NCBI GenBank assembly: GCA_030549335.1
Contig: CM060183.1
Coordinates: 20,844,552 to 20,908,551, forward strand
DNA from: Pontederia crassipes
Lineage: Eukaryota > Streptophyta > Magnoliopsida > Commelinales > Pontederiaceae
DNA length: 64,000 nucleotides
Direction of reading: 5' to 3'
Both the position numbers and the translations under genes were made by a program. This document shows, piece after piece, positions 32,459 through 46,233 of the stretch (the stretch's first letter is position 1; every line of letters starts with the position of its first letter). The notes under the pieces are model-generated. The model had not been told where the DNA came from, made no database searches, and saw only the letters and a program-made list of their open reading frames with translations.

Positions 32459-34843
32459 TCTATATATATATAAAAGTAGATGTAAAAGCATGTGGTATGA
32501 GAGCATGACAAGTGGCTTATTATGGTGATGACATGTGTCATCTATTAATAATAACTAATCATAATTATGATTTATAGTACTAATATTACATATTCTTTAC
32601 TATCTTAAACTAATCTAATCATGATATTATCTATATATCCTATCCTAACTAAACATACTCTAATCTTCTATAATTAATAATATCAAGATATATCCGAACA
32701 TGTCGTCTATTAACAATATTTAAACTAATTATAATTTATAATATAATAATAGCTATCCTATATGGACTTAAATTAATCCTAACCATAATAGTATCCACAC
32801 GTATATATTCTAATCCTACATTATATATCATAAAACTTATCCTACTCTAATCTTCTATCATAAGATATTTATCTAACTATAATTATTTCTCACTTTTATT
32901 CAATAATTAAATTTTAAATATTATTAGTATCAAATATAGTGATAAAAATCAACGTATGAATTGAGTCTTATTTGACCTAATAAATTATATGCAAATATTA
33001 TATTAAGATTAGGATTCTTGATAGAAGTCTACGTAGAAATATTATATTGAGTTTAGTTAAAAGATCATGTACATCATAATTTTATCCTAATCCTAAAAAA
33101 TCATGTAAAATCCTAATTTTAGCCTATAGATATCAATATTACGCATCTTAATATATCCTAATGTTTTACGTATCCTAAAGTTCAACTAAACTAAAACCTA
33201 AACTAATTTCTTAAAAGTCGTGATTAGTTTTGAGATTCAAACACCACTATGTTTGTCTCTACATGCAGCAAAAGAATTAATTTTAACTTTCAACGTATAA
33301 AACATTAACACTGACAATGTTCCAACATATTTCAAAATCTAATCCTAACCAAAATTCTAATTAATTCTTAGTCAATTTTGCCTTCGATGTTGGAAGGTAA
33401 TCCCTTAAATAAATTAATAAATTATGAGCCCTAATGTGTTTCAAATTCTAATTAAAATACTGATATATAAAAGATGTGTCATCTAAAAAGTTTAATATTT
33501 AAATTTACAATCTTAATATATTTCGGATCGTAGTATATACATATAATCCAAATATATCCGCAAAATTATTTCATTTTTTTCATAATTCTGGATTTGTTCA
33601 AATAAAAATAGTGATAATAAAAAGTTTGTTATATAAGGTAATTATATATGTGCAATTCAAAAAATAAATAATTCAATAAATATAAAACTAAATTTAATTG
33701 GAGTATAATGAGCATGATTAAAATAAATAATGTTTTCTTTATAAATGATAATGTGCAGGTATAAATAAAAAAACTTAAAGTAATGTTTTCAATTGAATAT
33801 AAATAATTTTAAATAAAGAATTCAATTTGAGTCAAATAAATATTAATCTTTCTTATATTTTCTTTTTAAAATATAAAGGACAAGTATACAATCTTAGAAA
33901 ATAAAGGTGATCTTATTGTGATTTTTATATATGGTAACAAAAATAAAAGTAGGCTAAATTTATTAGCACAATTTAGTTATAGTATGATTAAAATAAATAA
34001 TCTCATTTATAAAAGATAATGTATAAGTAAATAATATTTACTTTGTGAAACATATTTTGTTATTTTTTTATTAAAAATAATTTAAATAAAGAAAATGTTC
34101 TTTGATTAAATAAATAATTTTAATAATAAATTCTTTAATGTGTCGTGCTTGAATTGATCAATTTGTTTTGCCTGTGACGCGTCGTTGTGTTGTGTCGACA
34201 ATGTCCGTTTTAAAAACAAGAGATGCCATGTCAGATTGACGTTATTGCAATCTGACATAGTCCGTGCACGGCTCGCTCGGATAGGTTGGATGGTTCGTTT
34301 TTAATTTTTTGGCTCAAAATTTATTTCTATTAATAATAATACAAATAATAATAAATTATAATAGGTGATATAAAAACTAATAATAATATATAATATTAGG
34401 ATTATTAGATATATAATAATTCTTTATATAATATAGTCATAATATATAAATAAATATTTAAATATGTAATACAAAATAAAAAAAATAAAAGAAAATGTGT
34501 TTGGGTCGGGCCCGAGGAATTGCATGTGGGTCACGTGCCTAATCGACAGCTTATACGAAATTTCATCTTTTAAGCAATGAATTCAATTGTGTTCAAAAAA
34601 ATTTAAATTGGAGAATTCAATTTGAGTTGAAAATAATTAATTATTTAAGGAAAAAATAATTTAATTAGAAGTTGGGCTCTTGGTAAATTTAAATTGAATT
34701 TTAAACATTTCAAAATGGAATAACCTATTTATGACATTTAAATACTAATAAATTAGTTTTAATATAAATTATAATATTTTAATTATATATTACATATTTT
34801 TATAATATTTGTCGTCCATGCATCGCACGGGATTTAGGACTAG
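32459..34843 (+). mobile_element. Helitron-like element, non-autonomous, 2.39 kb
   Basis: The 5' end is A followed by TCTATATATATATAAAAG, matching the TCTATACTATATTAAAAG start of many plant Helitrons. The 3' end is GGACTAG followed by T, i.e. CTAG inserted between A and T. A short hairpin (CCATGC, loop ATC, GCACGG, one mismatch) lies about ten bases before it. No Rep/helicase coding sequence or captured gene was recognised, and the interior is AT-rich. Confidence 0.7.
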
Positions 34844-35435
34844 TGATTATTAACATTAAAAAGTGAGCAAATAATTTAAAATAAATGACATAATTGAACA
34901 TCCTATGTTCTTGAAATTTAAATTATTTGAGATAAAAATTTAAAGGCATTGAGTTTGAGTTAAGAACAATATCTAAATAAAATATTTTAAAAAAATTGAA
35001 TGTGGAATAGCACTCCAACGTCGGAAATCAGTTGTAATTTAAAAAAAAGATAAATGTTAGTATCCCAACATAGGGCAAGAACCTTTGGAGGTTTCTTGTG
35101 CTAGTTGGTAGCTTGATGTGTGTGATATTATGTACAAATTTTGATTTGGCTTATTTAATAAGAATAGTTAGTAGATGTCAATATGGAAAGGCACATTAAT
35201 AAACTATTAAAAAAGATCTTAGATCTGGAAGGAATAATACAATTGAAATTGATATATTTGAGCTTATAAATTATTTAGATGCAAATTTGAAGAGAATATT
35301 GATGATTGAAAATCGCATCGTATCGTTTATTTTATTAGGTGATGTAGTCATTTCTTTGGGGTAGCAAGAAATGAGTTATATCATTAAACACACACACAAA
35401 ATTGAATATATTAGATATACTATGGTGATGACTAT
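34844..35435. other. AT-rich intergenic sequence
   Basis: Between the Helitron-like element and the MITE. Nothing recognised. Confidence 0.4.
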
Positions 35436-35913
35436 GGGTGTTCATCGGATCGGGTCAACTCGGTGAACCCGAAATTCGACCCATCAAATCGAGTTCGGGT
35501 TGAAAATTTTCAATCCAAATTGGCCGACCCAACCTGATAGACTTGGTTTTTTTCTTTTTTTATTTTAAATGATTTTTAAGTTAATGTAATAGTTTTATAT
35601 CATTTAATTTTTTTAAAAAAGATATAAAATAAAACTATTTTAAATGTAGAACAGTATATAGATATTTAAAATAATATTTTTGGTATTTAAATATACTTTA
35701 TTTTGTATTAAAAATATAATAATAAATACTTTTTATATTAAAAATTAAAATGATTTTTTAAAAAATAAAAATGATAGTCGGGTAACCCGAACTAGCCCGG
35801 CCGAGTCGGGTTAGGTCATAGCATGAAAAATGAAAGGAACCGACCCAATCAAACTTGGTCTGATCAGGTCGGATTTGTTCACGGGTCGGGTCAAACCCGA
35901 CCCGTGAACACCC
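35436..35913. mobile_element. MITE-like element with GGGTGTTCA termini, 478 bp
   Basis: It starts GGGTGTTCATCGGATCGGGT and ends ACCCGACCCGTGAACACCC, which are imperfect inverted repeats. The terminal part is rich in CGGGT/ACCCG pieces around an AT-rich middle. CTAT flanks both sides and could be a short target duplication. No coding capacity. Superfamily not certain; hAT-like is possible. Confidence 0.6.
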
Positions 35914-37633
35914 CTATGATGACTCATGTTATATGGGCTAAATAGTTTCTTTTGAAACTAAGACTCAACTTAATCAATGGACTACTAGAAATGTATTGTG
36001 ATAATAAATTTAATAAATATTTGAGAAAATAATTATAAAGGAAATATATAAAGATTGAATTTCATTGTGTACATGACATAGTAAAAAAATAAGTGATTTT
36101 AATATACACGCCTACAAATAATATGCTTGTTGATTCTCTTATAAAAATAACTTCATAAAAAATATGCATTAATAATATTAGTTTAATGAGACTAAAAAAT
36201 ATTTTAGTAAAAAAAATCATGAATAACGAGTTTGAACATAATATATCCATTTCATAGCTCATTGATAATGAGAATATTAAAGCTATAATAAAATTACATG
36301 AATAATGGAAGTATTAAAGTGTTAAAAATGTATTGATTGAGTTGAAGATGTTTTTTGCATGACCTATGTAGTTATTAGTAGGAGTCGAGAGAATCGGTCC
36401 ACATAGCACGACCATTCCCCACATAATGAACCGGGCAATTCGACGTGCAATGTCGTAGGTGACATCAAATGTGTGACGCGACAGTTATCAAGATAGTAAG
36501 AAGATCATAAGATGTAAAGTCTTATTTATTAATATAAAATATTTGAAAAGATAAAATATTTATAAATGCTATCATCCAATTTTAAATTATAAAAGTCAAA
36601 TTACATCAAACCATAATAAAAATAAGAAAATATATTAAAATCATCTAAATTACTTATTATGGCCATGAATATATTTTTTATTTGTATTTAAATATCTATA
36701 TCTATAGAGTATAAGATCGTAAGGTTGTGCATCCAAAATTAAAATTGTATTAAAATCTTATACATAAGATCATTAAGATAAGATCGCCATCGATCACAGA
36801 TAATAATATGTATAATAATAAGATTTTAAGATCGACATCGAGATTTTGACAATCTTAATTTCGATGCCCGAGGTCGAATGACAAGGTGGCAACTTAGGGC
36901 CCGTTTAGTTAAGCTGATAAAAATATAACTCATAAGATTAAGTGTTGATAAGTAATTTATTAACTGAAACTTATTTTTTTTAAAAAAAAAGTAGTTACTC
37001 GTTTGGATAAAACTAGTAAAATCAATAATAACTAGTTAGTTAAAATTAAACTAACTAGAAAAAAAAGAAGCAATCCTCCCCTGTTTATTTTTTGTCTTAT
37101 ATTTATATTTGATATATCCTAATAATGAAATTATATAATAAAATTCAAACTAATAATGAAACTAATGATATCCCAAGAGGGATTGAAAGAAAAAGAGAGA
37201 GCATAAGGGTACTTTTGTTCAAAAACATATGGCATTAATAGAAAAATTAAAATTGATTTAAAGAGCTGAAAAAAAGAGATAAAAATTGTAGGGATGCAAA
37301 GTAGAATTTTAGAGCCATTCATGTACAAAAACTTACTATAGTTCAAGATGTAAAAATATTTAATATAAAATAGTTAAAGACCAGTAATTAAAAAATATTG
37401 TGATACAATATTCTGCATATATCGTTAAGAATAACATATAATAAATTTTTAATTTGTTCTACTATTGTCAAAATTAAAATTATTTCATAATTTTTAGGTA
37501 GATCTCATGAGGCTCGGGCATGGATCCCAAGCCTCGATCACAAAATAACCCATGAAGTAAAAATGAATGTGTTTTGGGTTCCCAACCAATGGATCCTTCT
37601 TTCTTTGATTCAAGCTGCCAATGTAGCATCGTT
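35914..37633. other. AT-rich intergenic sequence with a possible PIF/Harbinger-type terminus
   Basis: At about 36897 the phrase TTA followed by GGGCCCGTTTAGTTAAGC resembles a Harbinger-type end beside its TTA target. I did not find the opposite terminus. Otherwise nothing recognised. Confidence 0.35.
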
Positions 37634-39179
37634 GGGTAAATTACATGAACTATCAACTAACTTGGGTGCGGTAACTATATAATCTTTTAATTGAAATTTG
37701 TAACGAGAGTATTATGAAAGTTTTGATTTCTTACGCATGTTGTCTTCTGACTAGTGATAAGTCAAATTTTCGATTATTCTATTGATGTGTCATAATAAAA
37801 TAATATAAATAAATCATAAAAATTATCTCTTGTTGGGGTTAGGGAAAGGGGTAGCCGTTGCTTCCCCTCTCCCTCTCCCTTGCACGCGCAAAGGGGGAAG
37901 GGGGTGGCCGACCCCTTCGCTCTCCTAATTGATGAGAGGGGCCCCCCTCTCCCATCCCGTCCCCTCCCCCCTCCTCTCTAGCTCCGGAGAGGAGAGTGGA
38001 AGGGGAGCGGTTGCCGCCCCTCTCCCTCTACGTCGTGCGTGGGGAGAGGGAGGGGGACGCCCAAGGCTCAAGCCAATGAAGTCCTTGCATGAGGCCTCCA
38101 ACTTAAATGGGACCTCCTAATATTATGCTTGTACTATTTTTCCATAATAAACAAATAACAGTAAATAATTATTTCTCAAAGCTCAACAATATTTTCTTTG
38201 GTTGTTCATTAATAAATACTAATTCTATTTTCTCCAATAATTTAAATCATAATTAATTCATACTTATTTACTCTACATTCCATAAAACACAATCTCCTTA
38301 AGTTTTCATCGACTTCTCAATATTTTCTCTGTAATTATATCCATTTCCCATTCTTCATTCCTAAACAAATTCCTTTATTGTCTTCTATTTCAGGGGTCAT
38401 TTCCTTATTTATTTAAAAAAGAATCGAATTTCCTTCTTTTTTATTCTAATTCCTTTTATTTTTTTATAGCATTCATAATTTTCCTTTGTGAAGTTGAAAT
38501 GATCTAATGAAATATTTAACATCGATCATGTTAAAAAAAATGTCAACCTTTAATTAATAATTTTATATTTAAAACATAAGGCTGTGAGCTCCTTGTTGAT
38601 GTTGCCCACTTTTGTTTATATTAAAAAGCCTCACGGTTCAACTTCGCTTGAGGCCCGCCAAAGCCTTGACCCGGTCTTGGGGACGCCCTCCCCCAGGTGG
38701 ACAAATCAGCGCCTTGCCCCCTCCTCTACGACGCTGGAGAATAGAGGGAATTGGGGCGACTGTCCCCATCGCGCGCACAGAAGGGGAGGGGTTGGCCGCC
38801 CCCTCCTCTCTCCTCTTCGTCACCGGAAGGGGGGGGGGGGGGGGGGGGGGTGTGTGGGGGTGGTGGGCCACCACATCACCCCCTCCTTTCCTCTCTAGGG
38901 TGCAAAGGAGAGGAGAGAGGGGCTCCTCCCTCCTCCCTGTTTGTCCCCTCTCCTTTGAGCGGCCGCCACCCTTCCTCTAGCTTTGGCAAAGGATAATTAA
39001 TTTATGATATATTTATATTATTTTATTGTGCCAAGTTAATAATATAATCGAGAAATTTACTATCATCGGTACATCATGTAAAAAATAAAAAACTTCAAAA
39101 ATAATTTAGTTACAAATTAAAATTAGAAGATAATAAAAATATCGAATCAAAATTGAAAGATTTTTCGTATAATTTACCC
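37634..39179. mobile_element. Foldback-type element C with about 200-bp inverted arms and GC-rich inner blocks
   Basis: The ends are GGGTAAATTA and TAATTTACCC. The arms (about 37634-37840 and 38990-39179) match when inverted: TTTTAATT...AATTTGTAAC, TCGATTAT and CATAATAAAATAATATAAAT landmarks in the same order. Inside are two GC-rich blocks (37845-38080 and 38640-38990), the second with 22 consecutive G at 38829-38850. An AT-rich stretch lies between them. No transposase. The design (AT-rich arms, C/G-run core) is like elements A and B. Confidence 0.65.
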
Positions 39180-41362
39180 TAGCGTTGATGCATCTAATGG
39201 AGTCCACCCTTATATGTGCTCACACCACTGAGTTTCGTTTGGGATGACTTTTTTTAACAGTAAATTATACTATTTTCCTTATCAGAAAAGCAGCAAAAAT
39301 TATCGTAAGTTGTTATAATTCACAGCAAAGGGTGGACAAACACACTGCTTTTTTACCTCCCCAAAAGCATAGCCTTTGGCTTTAGCTAGAATAGCACACA
39401 AAAATTATTGTATTGAAAGCACAATTGATGAGCCATGTTGCATTTCTTCTCCCTAAGGAGGACACATCATGAAAGGAATATAAATAAAGAGACATAGAAA
39501 GAAAATAAATGCTATAGTGAGAAGCATATGACATATGTGTTATGGAATGTGATAAATAATATTATTAATAATGTTTCAATGTCTCTCTATTTTTCAATAA
39601 TTTGATTAATAATTAAGTTAAATGAAGAGTTACATGGCAAAAGATTAAACTATATAGAATTAAATATTAATACTTCAAAACAGATTACTTTTTCCATTAC
39701 AATGAAAATTAATTTTTAAAATTTGAAGTGACAATTAGATGGCACTAATGATCACATTGTGGTTTCAAGATATAATTTGAATAAAAAATAATAATGAAAA
39801 ATAGGAAAAGATACAAATAAAATGATGGAATGAGAGAGTTTTAAGATTTATTATGAAAATGTCATATATCCATTTGCTTAAACTAAATCACCCCTTGTAT
39901 CACTCTGCATTCTTTTGGTTTTTTTAATTGAATCATGTACCATAAGGATCTGCCTTTAGTTAACTGCAAGGATACCGAAACATGCCACAACCATTGAATG
40001 ACTACTTTAATATTACTTTTTATACCTAATGCACATCGTCTTGTAGAATGGTGTCATAAATAATTGAGATGCAGTGTGCTGGTAGATTCATAAATCTAGG
40101 TCGCTTTTCGAACATTTAGACGATAATAAAGAATTGAGATGCATTAGCATTATTTATTTTTTTAGTTATCCAAAGTAAATCGCATAACAGACGAGCCATA
40201 CATGCGTAAAGCTTTACGTGCTGCAAATTATTCATTATAATTTGATTGTTTAAGTGTAGAAATTAGCAGTGAGGGTAGTGACCAACTACGTTCGATGTAA
40301 ACATAAACATCTTTTCCGGTGGCCGGCACAGAACAAAATTTGAATTCATAATCATGATCCCGAAAATATTATTATGTACATAAAATTTTAAATCTTAAAA
40401 TTACTTGAATAAGGATAGGTAATTATAATTTAGTCCAATCCCATTGGTATACAAATATTAATGGGGGCCATTTATATAATTTGTAGATTTATTGATGCTT
40501 CTCGTTCATTTCACTTTTCGGTTTTTACACATGTCGGCACGCTTAATTCGGAGTCCAGCTGTCCGCATACGATGCTCTAAGGATGTGGCATCTGAAATTA
40601 TGAGACAATGTTCAAAGGCATGTGGACAATAACGGATCTGAATTATCAATGAAAATCGAGTGGAATGTAGGAGTAAAAATTTCTTAATTCAATTTTTTTC
40701 GTAAAAAAAATTCACTAGAGCCTCATTGTTAAAAAAAAATTAATTTATGATCTGAAATGACAAAAAAAAAAAAACGAATCCGAGATGATGACAGTGTCTA
40801 AGTTTGGCTCATGGGATCTATCTGGTTTTGCTGCCCCAACATCTGTCGCTTCTAAGACAAATTAATGCCTTTTTCCCCTTAAATTCCTCCCAATCAAACT
40901 GTGCATTCTTTTATTCCAATAATATGCAACTTTACTCAAAAGTTTAGTACTAATAATAAACATTTGACTCAAAATGAAAAGTCAGTTTAACTTCGGCAAA
41001 AAATTAATAATATATTTGAATTGAATTAATTAACAATTAGTAATTTGTTTTGAAACAACTATTTTTCTGTTATCGGTATTTAGTATTTGCTATTATTACA
41101 AGGTGTAAAATGTGACTGAAAGGTGAGCGGTTAATTAACAAAATCTCGAGTTTCCTGTCACCATTTTAAATTAAGACGCTCACCGACGAGCAACACGAGC
41201 GGGAACGTAATCGAGACAGCATTTTACGCACCAAAGTGACGCACCAATAGGATTCCTTCTGAATGTGGGTACCACTGGAACCACAAATGGCGACGAGAGT
41301 GATCGCTGACAGTCTTTTAAGTTCAACGGCAAAGGGCGAGGGAGTGAGGGAGAGAGAAAGAG
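39180..41362. other. Intergenic sequence and promoter region of the mannanase gene
   Basis: Mostly AT-rich. The final 150 bp turn GC-rich towards the mannanase start. I see no clear TATA box, so transcription may start from a TATA-less promoter. Confidence 0.45.
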
Positions 41363-44236
41363 ATGAAGGAGCGACGGGTCTACACGCTCGTGGGACTCCT
41401 CCTCCTCGTCGCCATCGGTTACCTCAACTGGTCCTCTTCCGGCGGCGACGACGGGAGCGATGATGGCTCCAGTGGCGGCGGCGGTGCCGGATTCAGGATC
41501 CCGATCCCGTGGCTGCAGCCGCGAATGGGGTTCATTGGCCGGAACGGGACGCGGTTCGTCGACCTCGCCGACGGTTCTCCCGTGTACGTCAACGGGTGGA
41601 ACTCCTACTGGATGATGTACTCAGGCTCCCGCCGTCTGGTATCGGAGATGCTCCGGCGAGGGCGCGCAATGGGGATGACCGTGTGTCGCACCTGGGCGTT
41701 CAATGACGGTACTGAGGGGCCCAACACGCTCCAGATCTCCCCTGGCCGCGTCAACGAGCGCGTCTTCCAGGTCTGCAAATCTTCCCCTCTGATGTTTTTT
41801 CCCCCCTTAATTTTATCGATTACTTTTTCTGGGAATACTCGCATATTATCGGTAAAGTTCCGATCTTGGAGTGAAATGTGAGTTATATTTGATGATGTGT
41901 AACTCGTTTTATTTTGAAAACCCATGCATTGTAACATGGAGACATACAAATGGTTAAGCACAGATTTATGAATTTTACTGATCTTTATTCTCAACTGTTA
42001 ACGCACAAAATAGAACTTGCAGCTGTAGTGGCTTTTGTAATCAATAAACTGTAGCATTACTGATAAAGGTATCAAGCATTAATATAGAGCAATATGGTTT
42101 AAGATTTACTCTTGGGGGCGCATGCTAGTGGTACGAATTCCTTTACATTAGAGGTTCTGTACTCTTTTCTTTTTTTTTGGTGAATTGAGGTTTTGTACTT
42201 TACTGCAGTGATCAGCCAACCCCAGAAACTACAAGAATTCAGGCTGAAGTAACTTAATAGTTTTGCCGACTTAAGTTTATGTAGGGATTCTGTGATATGA
42301 GATTAATTTTGCCCATCTTATGGTTGCAGGCTCTGGATTTTGTTGTGTATGAAGCACGGCGGAACCACATTCGACTAATTCTTTCTCTGGTGAATAATCT
42401 CGATGTTTTTGGTGGGAAATCTCAATATGTTAAATGGGCTCAAGCTGCTGGGATTAATGTTTCGTCAACAGATTCATTCTTCTGGCATCCAACTATCAAG
42501 GGCTACTATAAGGATTATGTTAAGGTATGTTATTGGAATTTCCTATCTTGCTGTAACAATATATTTTCACAGAACATTGTGTGTAAATGCCACATTGAAT
42601 TAGCAAGTAACATGCCAGTCATAAATGAAAGTTTATTATTTTACCAGGTTTTTGGTTTAGATTTCTTAAATCAGGTTATTCTTGATGAACATGGTAAAAA
42701 ATAAGAAAAAAAAAGTTCTAACCTTTAATGTTTTGACATTTATTGTTACCCATAAGATCCTTACCATTAATATACATGTTTCGATATTACATAGTTAATA
42801 ATGTGAATCTCCATATCCAAAGTATAATGTTGGATCCAATCACCTGGACATTGATGTGATTCAATTTTTTATTTTATGTTACATCAATGGTGCAAAACTT
42901 GTAACTTACAAACTAATTATATTCCCAGCCTTTAATGTTTTTTTGCATGTTTTCATAATAATTATGTTCCCAGCTCCTACAGAATATGAGAATTACATTT
43001 GCTAATAAATCTAAGTCTAATGTGTTATCTCTGACAGTGATAAATTGTACACATGCCATGGCTAGGATATATTTTCTATTGGATTGGATAATGTAAATAG
43101 TAAACACTTCTTAGTTTTGATGCAAGATTGTAATCTATACTAAAGAGACCTGTCTTTCACGTAGTCATCTGTAGAAATGGATGTAACTTGTAAGAAAGGA
43201 TATATTTGACCTATGATCATGATGTGCATGCAGACAATTGTAAGAAGGAAAAATACATACAGTGGCATCAGATACTATGATGAACCTGCCATATTTGCCT
43301 GGGAACTTATCAATGAACCTCGATGTGCATCAAACTCATCTGCTCCTCTTTTACAGGTAAGATTAATAAACATTTAACGGTAACAGTTGAACTTGTTTTC
43401 AATCTTTCAATTAAAGTAACTTTTCATTGTATCACATGCATTTTATTTTGGATAGAAAAATGCTGTTTTTATGATGTGGCGTTGATAAAATGTGCAACTT
43501 GTATTTTGCCCTATGAACAGGCCTGGATCACTGAGATGTCTTCTTACGTAAAAAGTTTGGACAAGAATCACCTTGTAACAGTAGGACTTGAAGGATTTTA
43601 TGGACCACAGGAAAAGCAAAGATTGAAAGCTAATCCAGGAGAATGGGCAGCTTCACTGGGCTCTGACTTCATAGAAAACTCGGCTGATGAAAATATTGAT
43701 TTTGCTTCAGTACATGTCTATCCAGATAATTGGTAGTAGCCTCTTCTTTCACTTTGTCGCAGAAACTTTCTAATTAGCGATTGTTTTGCTGAGAATAATG
43801 GACTTGCTTCCATTTTTTTGGTAGGTTACCCAAGGCTGATCTGGAAGAGAAAATTTCTTATCTTTCAAGGTGGATTGATTCTCATCTGAATGATAGTGAG
43901 CATGTCCTGAAAAAACCAGTCCTTTTTTCAGAAGTTGGTTCCCTTTTACGTGAGCAGAAAAATGGGACATATGACCGGGACATACTGCTGAAGATTGTAT
44001 ATGACAAAGTGTATGTATCAGCTAAGAGTGGTCAAGCTGGAGCTGGAGCTCTCATTTGGCAATTGATGGTTGAAGGAATGCAGAAATATGAGGATCAATT
44101 TGCCCTGGTAGCCAGGGAGCATAAAAGCACTTACCAACTAATGATGAAACAGTCATGTCGTCTGAAAACTTTGTCTAGGAAAGATTTGAATACAAGCAAA
44201 GAAATTGGACAATCCTGCTTGGGAGAATTCCCATAA
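41363..44236 (+). CDS. Endo-beta-1,4-mannanase (GH5), five exons, 449 aa
   Basis: Hydrolyses beta-1,4 links in mannans of the cell wall and acts outside the cell. Exons 41363-41770, 42330-42524, 43234-43356, 43521-43732 and 43825-44236 join in frame at GT-AG sites. Residues 6-24 form a hydrophobic signal peptide or anchor ([18 protein letters not shown]). A Gly/Ser/Asp-rich linker follows. GH5 landmarks are [11 protein letters not shown] near 75, the [10 protein letters not shown] strand (about 110), [13 protein letters not shown], the acid/base Glu in WELINEPRC (E229) and the nucleophile Glu in PVLFSEVGS (E349). Later plant-type motifs are VHVYPDNW and GALIWQL. The nucleophile strand is FSEVGS rather than the usual FTEFG. 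Length is normal for the family and no defect is seen. GC content is very high in exon 1 and drops sharply afterwards. The start is the first ATG after a GA-rich leader. Confidence 0.93.
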
Positions 44237-46186
44237 ATTTGATCATAATAAATCTATACAACAAAGGATTCATATTCTTTTATTACATCACACTGATATT
44301 TCCTTGAACAAGAACAGCCAAGATTGGAGATGCTTTGAACTCAATGTATGCAGTTTGGCTCCCTCTAAGAAGTTAGTTTTGAGAGCAAGAGTGAAATCTG
44401 GCATTTACCAAAACTAGTATGCGACCTTTAGGCAAAAAGTAGCATCACAATCTAGTTGAGAAATGTTTTATTTTCTTTGTATATATAGTAATTGTGGCAA
44501 TTAATGCCATCATGCAATCATTTACCGTGCGATAACTGTATTTGTTGTATATTAACGAGTCAATGGCAATCAACTAGTAGAGCAGGGATGTTTGATCAAA
44601 TCAGATACTGATTTATAACAATAGTTTGGGACTTACTTTTTGTGATAATATTACTTGTACATGTCAGGAGTCCTACATGTTATTGAACTTTGCCATTGGA
44701 AGTTGAAATATAGTGGGCTTAGTTCCAGTGATTATATCAAATAGCCATGACATGATTCTACCTCTTTTTTTGCAACTTGGTGATGGTGATTTGCATTCAT
44801 GATGATCCATTTGCACAGAAAACCTTTGATTCATTTTGATTGTTGTGTTGGACCCTGTCTCTGCATACTTTACTACGAACAATGATATTTGAAAGATGCA
44901 AATGACACCCCACTACAAATGTGCAGCTGTTATCAGTTTTTCATTGCTGCGGCATTGGTGTTGAATTATCTGAGACTCTAAACTTTCAACAAGTCTTGGA
45001 TATGACCGTTTTTGAACAATAATGTCTTCATATACTTCTAAAGTCACGCATTTTTAGTTAAGAATTGTTGTTCTCAACTTTTTTGTATGTCAGTTCTTTT
45101 TAGTCCCAGATTTTAACTTCTAGGTAATATGTTTGATTCTATAACTATTTGGCAAGCCTCTGCTTTTATATTTGTTTGATTCTTTTAACTATTGACAAGC
45201 CTTTGCTTTTATACTCGATTTTGTTTTCAGATGTGCATATGATGAGCAGTGTTAACATAATTGCTCATGGATTTCAGTTAACCGTGAATCTCTCTTGTTT
45301 GTATGTTTACCTTCAAGATCATCAAGGGCAGGATGTGAGATTGTTTTAACATATCTTCCCCTTGTTGCATAAAAGATTTTGTTTTATCCTCTTTGTTCTT
45401 GCATGGTAGGATAAGAAAATGTGCGTGCCTATAATTTTCCATTCAATAATTCTATGTCAATGGTTGTTCTTTCTCAAATGGAGTACTTGCATAAAAAGGA
45501 AAAAGAAAAAAGACATTTCGGCTACATTTGGAACATCCCGAAATTTCACAATGCCAGTGGTTACTGAGCCACAAATTTTGGCAATGAATACTACTTGTTA
45601 CATCACACACAGTAAAGATTGCATGCTCATGAATACTCTTTGTGATGATTTGTATGCATGTTGGATATTTTCCTGATAAACAGTGTACTTCACGTTCAAA
45701 CATGGATTCAAAATTAAGATCATCATTACTTTTCGGAAACATAGTGCACTACGCAATACACAATGATTGACAAATTATTAGGAAATTATTGACACAGGAA
45801 TTGGAGCCCCAACCTTCACGGTGCCATCAATATTTAAGAAGAGAGACCAGACATGTAGGTAATCCTTGTGAGGATCCTATGTCGAAGGAGATATATAGGC
45901 ACACCTTTGTTGCTAGCGTTTCTAGTGAAATATATGTTAGTATCAAAAGGAAGGGATGATCGAAGTGCCTCCATCAATGTTATAAACCGTTAAATACATT
46001 ATCATTTGGCATCAAACGACCAACATGTCCTCTCGATTTGAAGTGTTTTGTGTCATGGAAAGTCCTATTGTTGTGTTATTAATAACTAGGGGGAAAATAT
46101 AATGTTTTAATTTAGATACAAAAAGTAAATCTAATTTCTCGTGACAATAAAATATTACATTTATTTTACCTCATGTGTCACTGTTC

Positions 46187-46217
<31 letters not shown>

Positions 46218-46233
46218 ATATACTATTTTATCA
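44237..46233. other. 3' untranslated and intergenic sequence after the mannanase gene
   Basis: Short frames only, with no recognisable gene. An AT microsatellite lies at about 46192-46216, just before the next Helitron-like element. Confidence 0.45.

Noticed and set aside
36897..37633. Complete PIF/Harbinger MITE
   Set aside because: Only one possible terminus was seen; no matching opposite end or second TTA flank could be found.
37929..38996. Open frames in the GC-rich blocks of foldback element C
   Set aside because: Homopolymer-driven, low complexity, no domain.
37624..39190. 9-bp Mutator-type target duplication around foldback element C
   Set aside because: Flanks TAGCATCGTT and TAGCGTTGAT align only with a gap, so no clean duplication is claimed.
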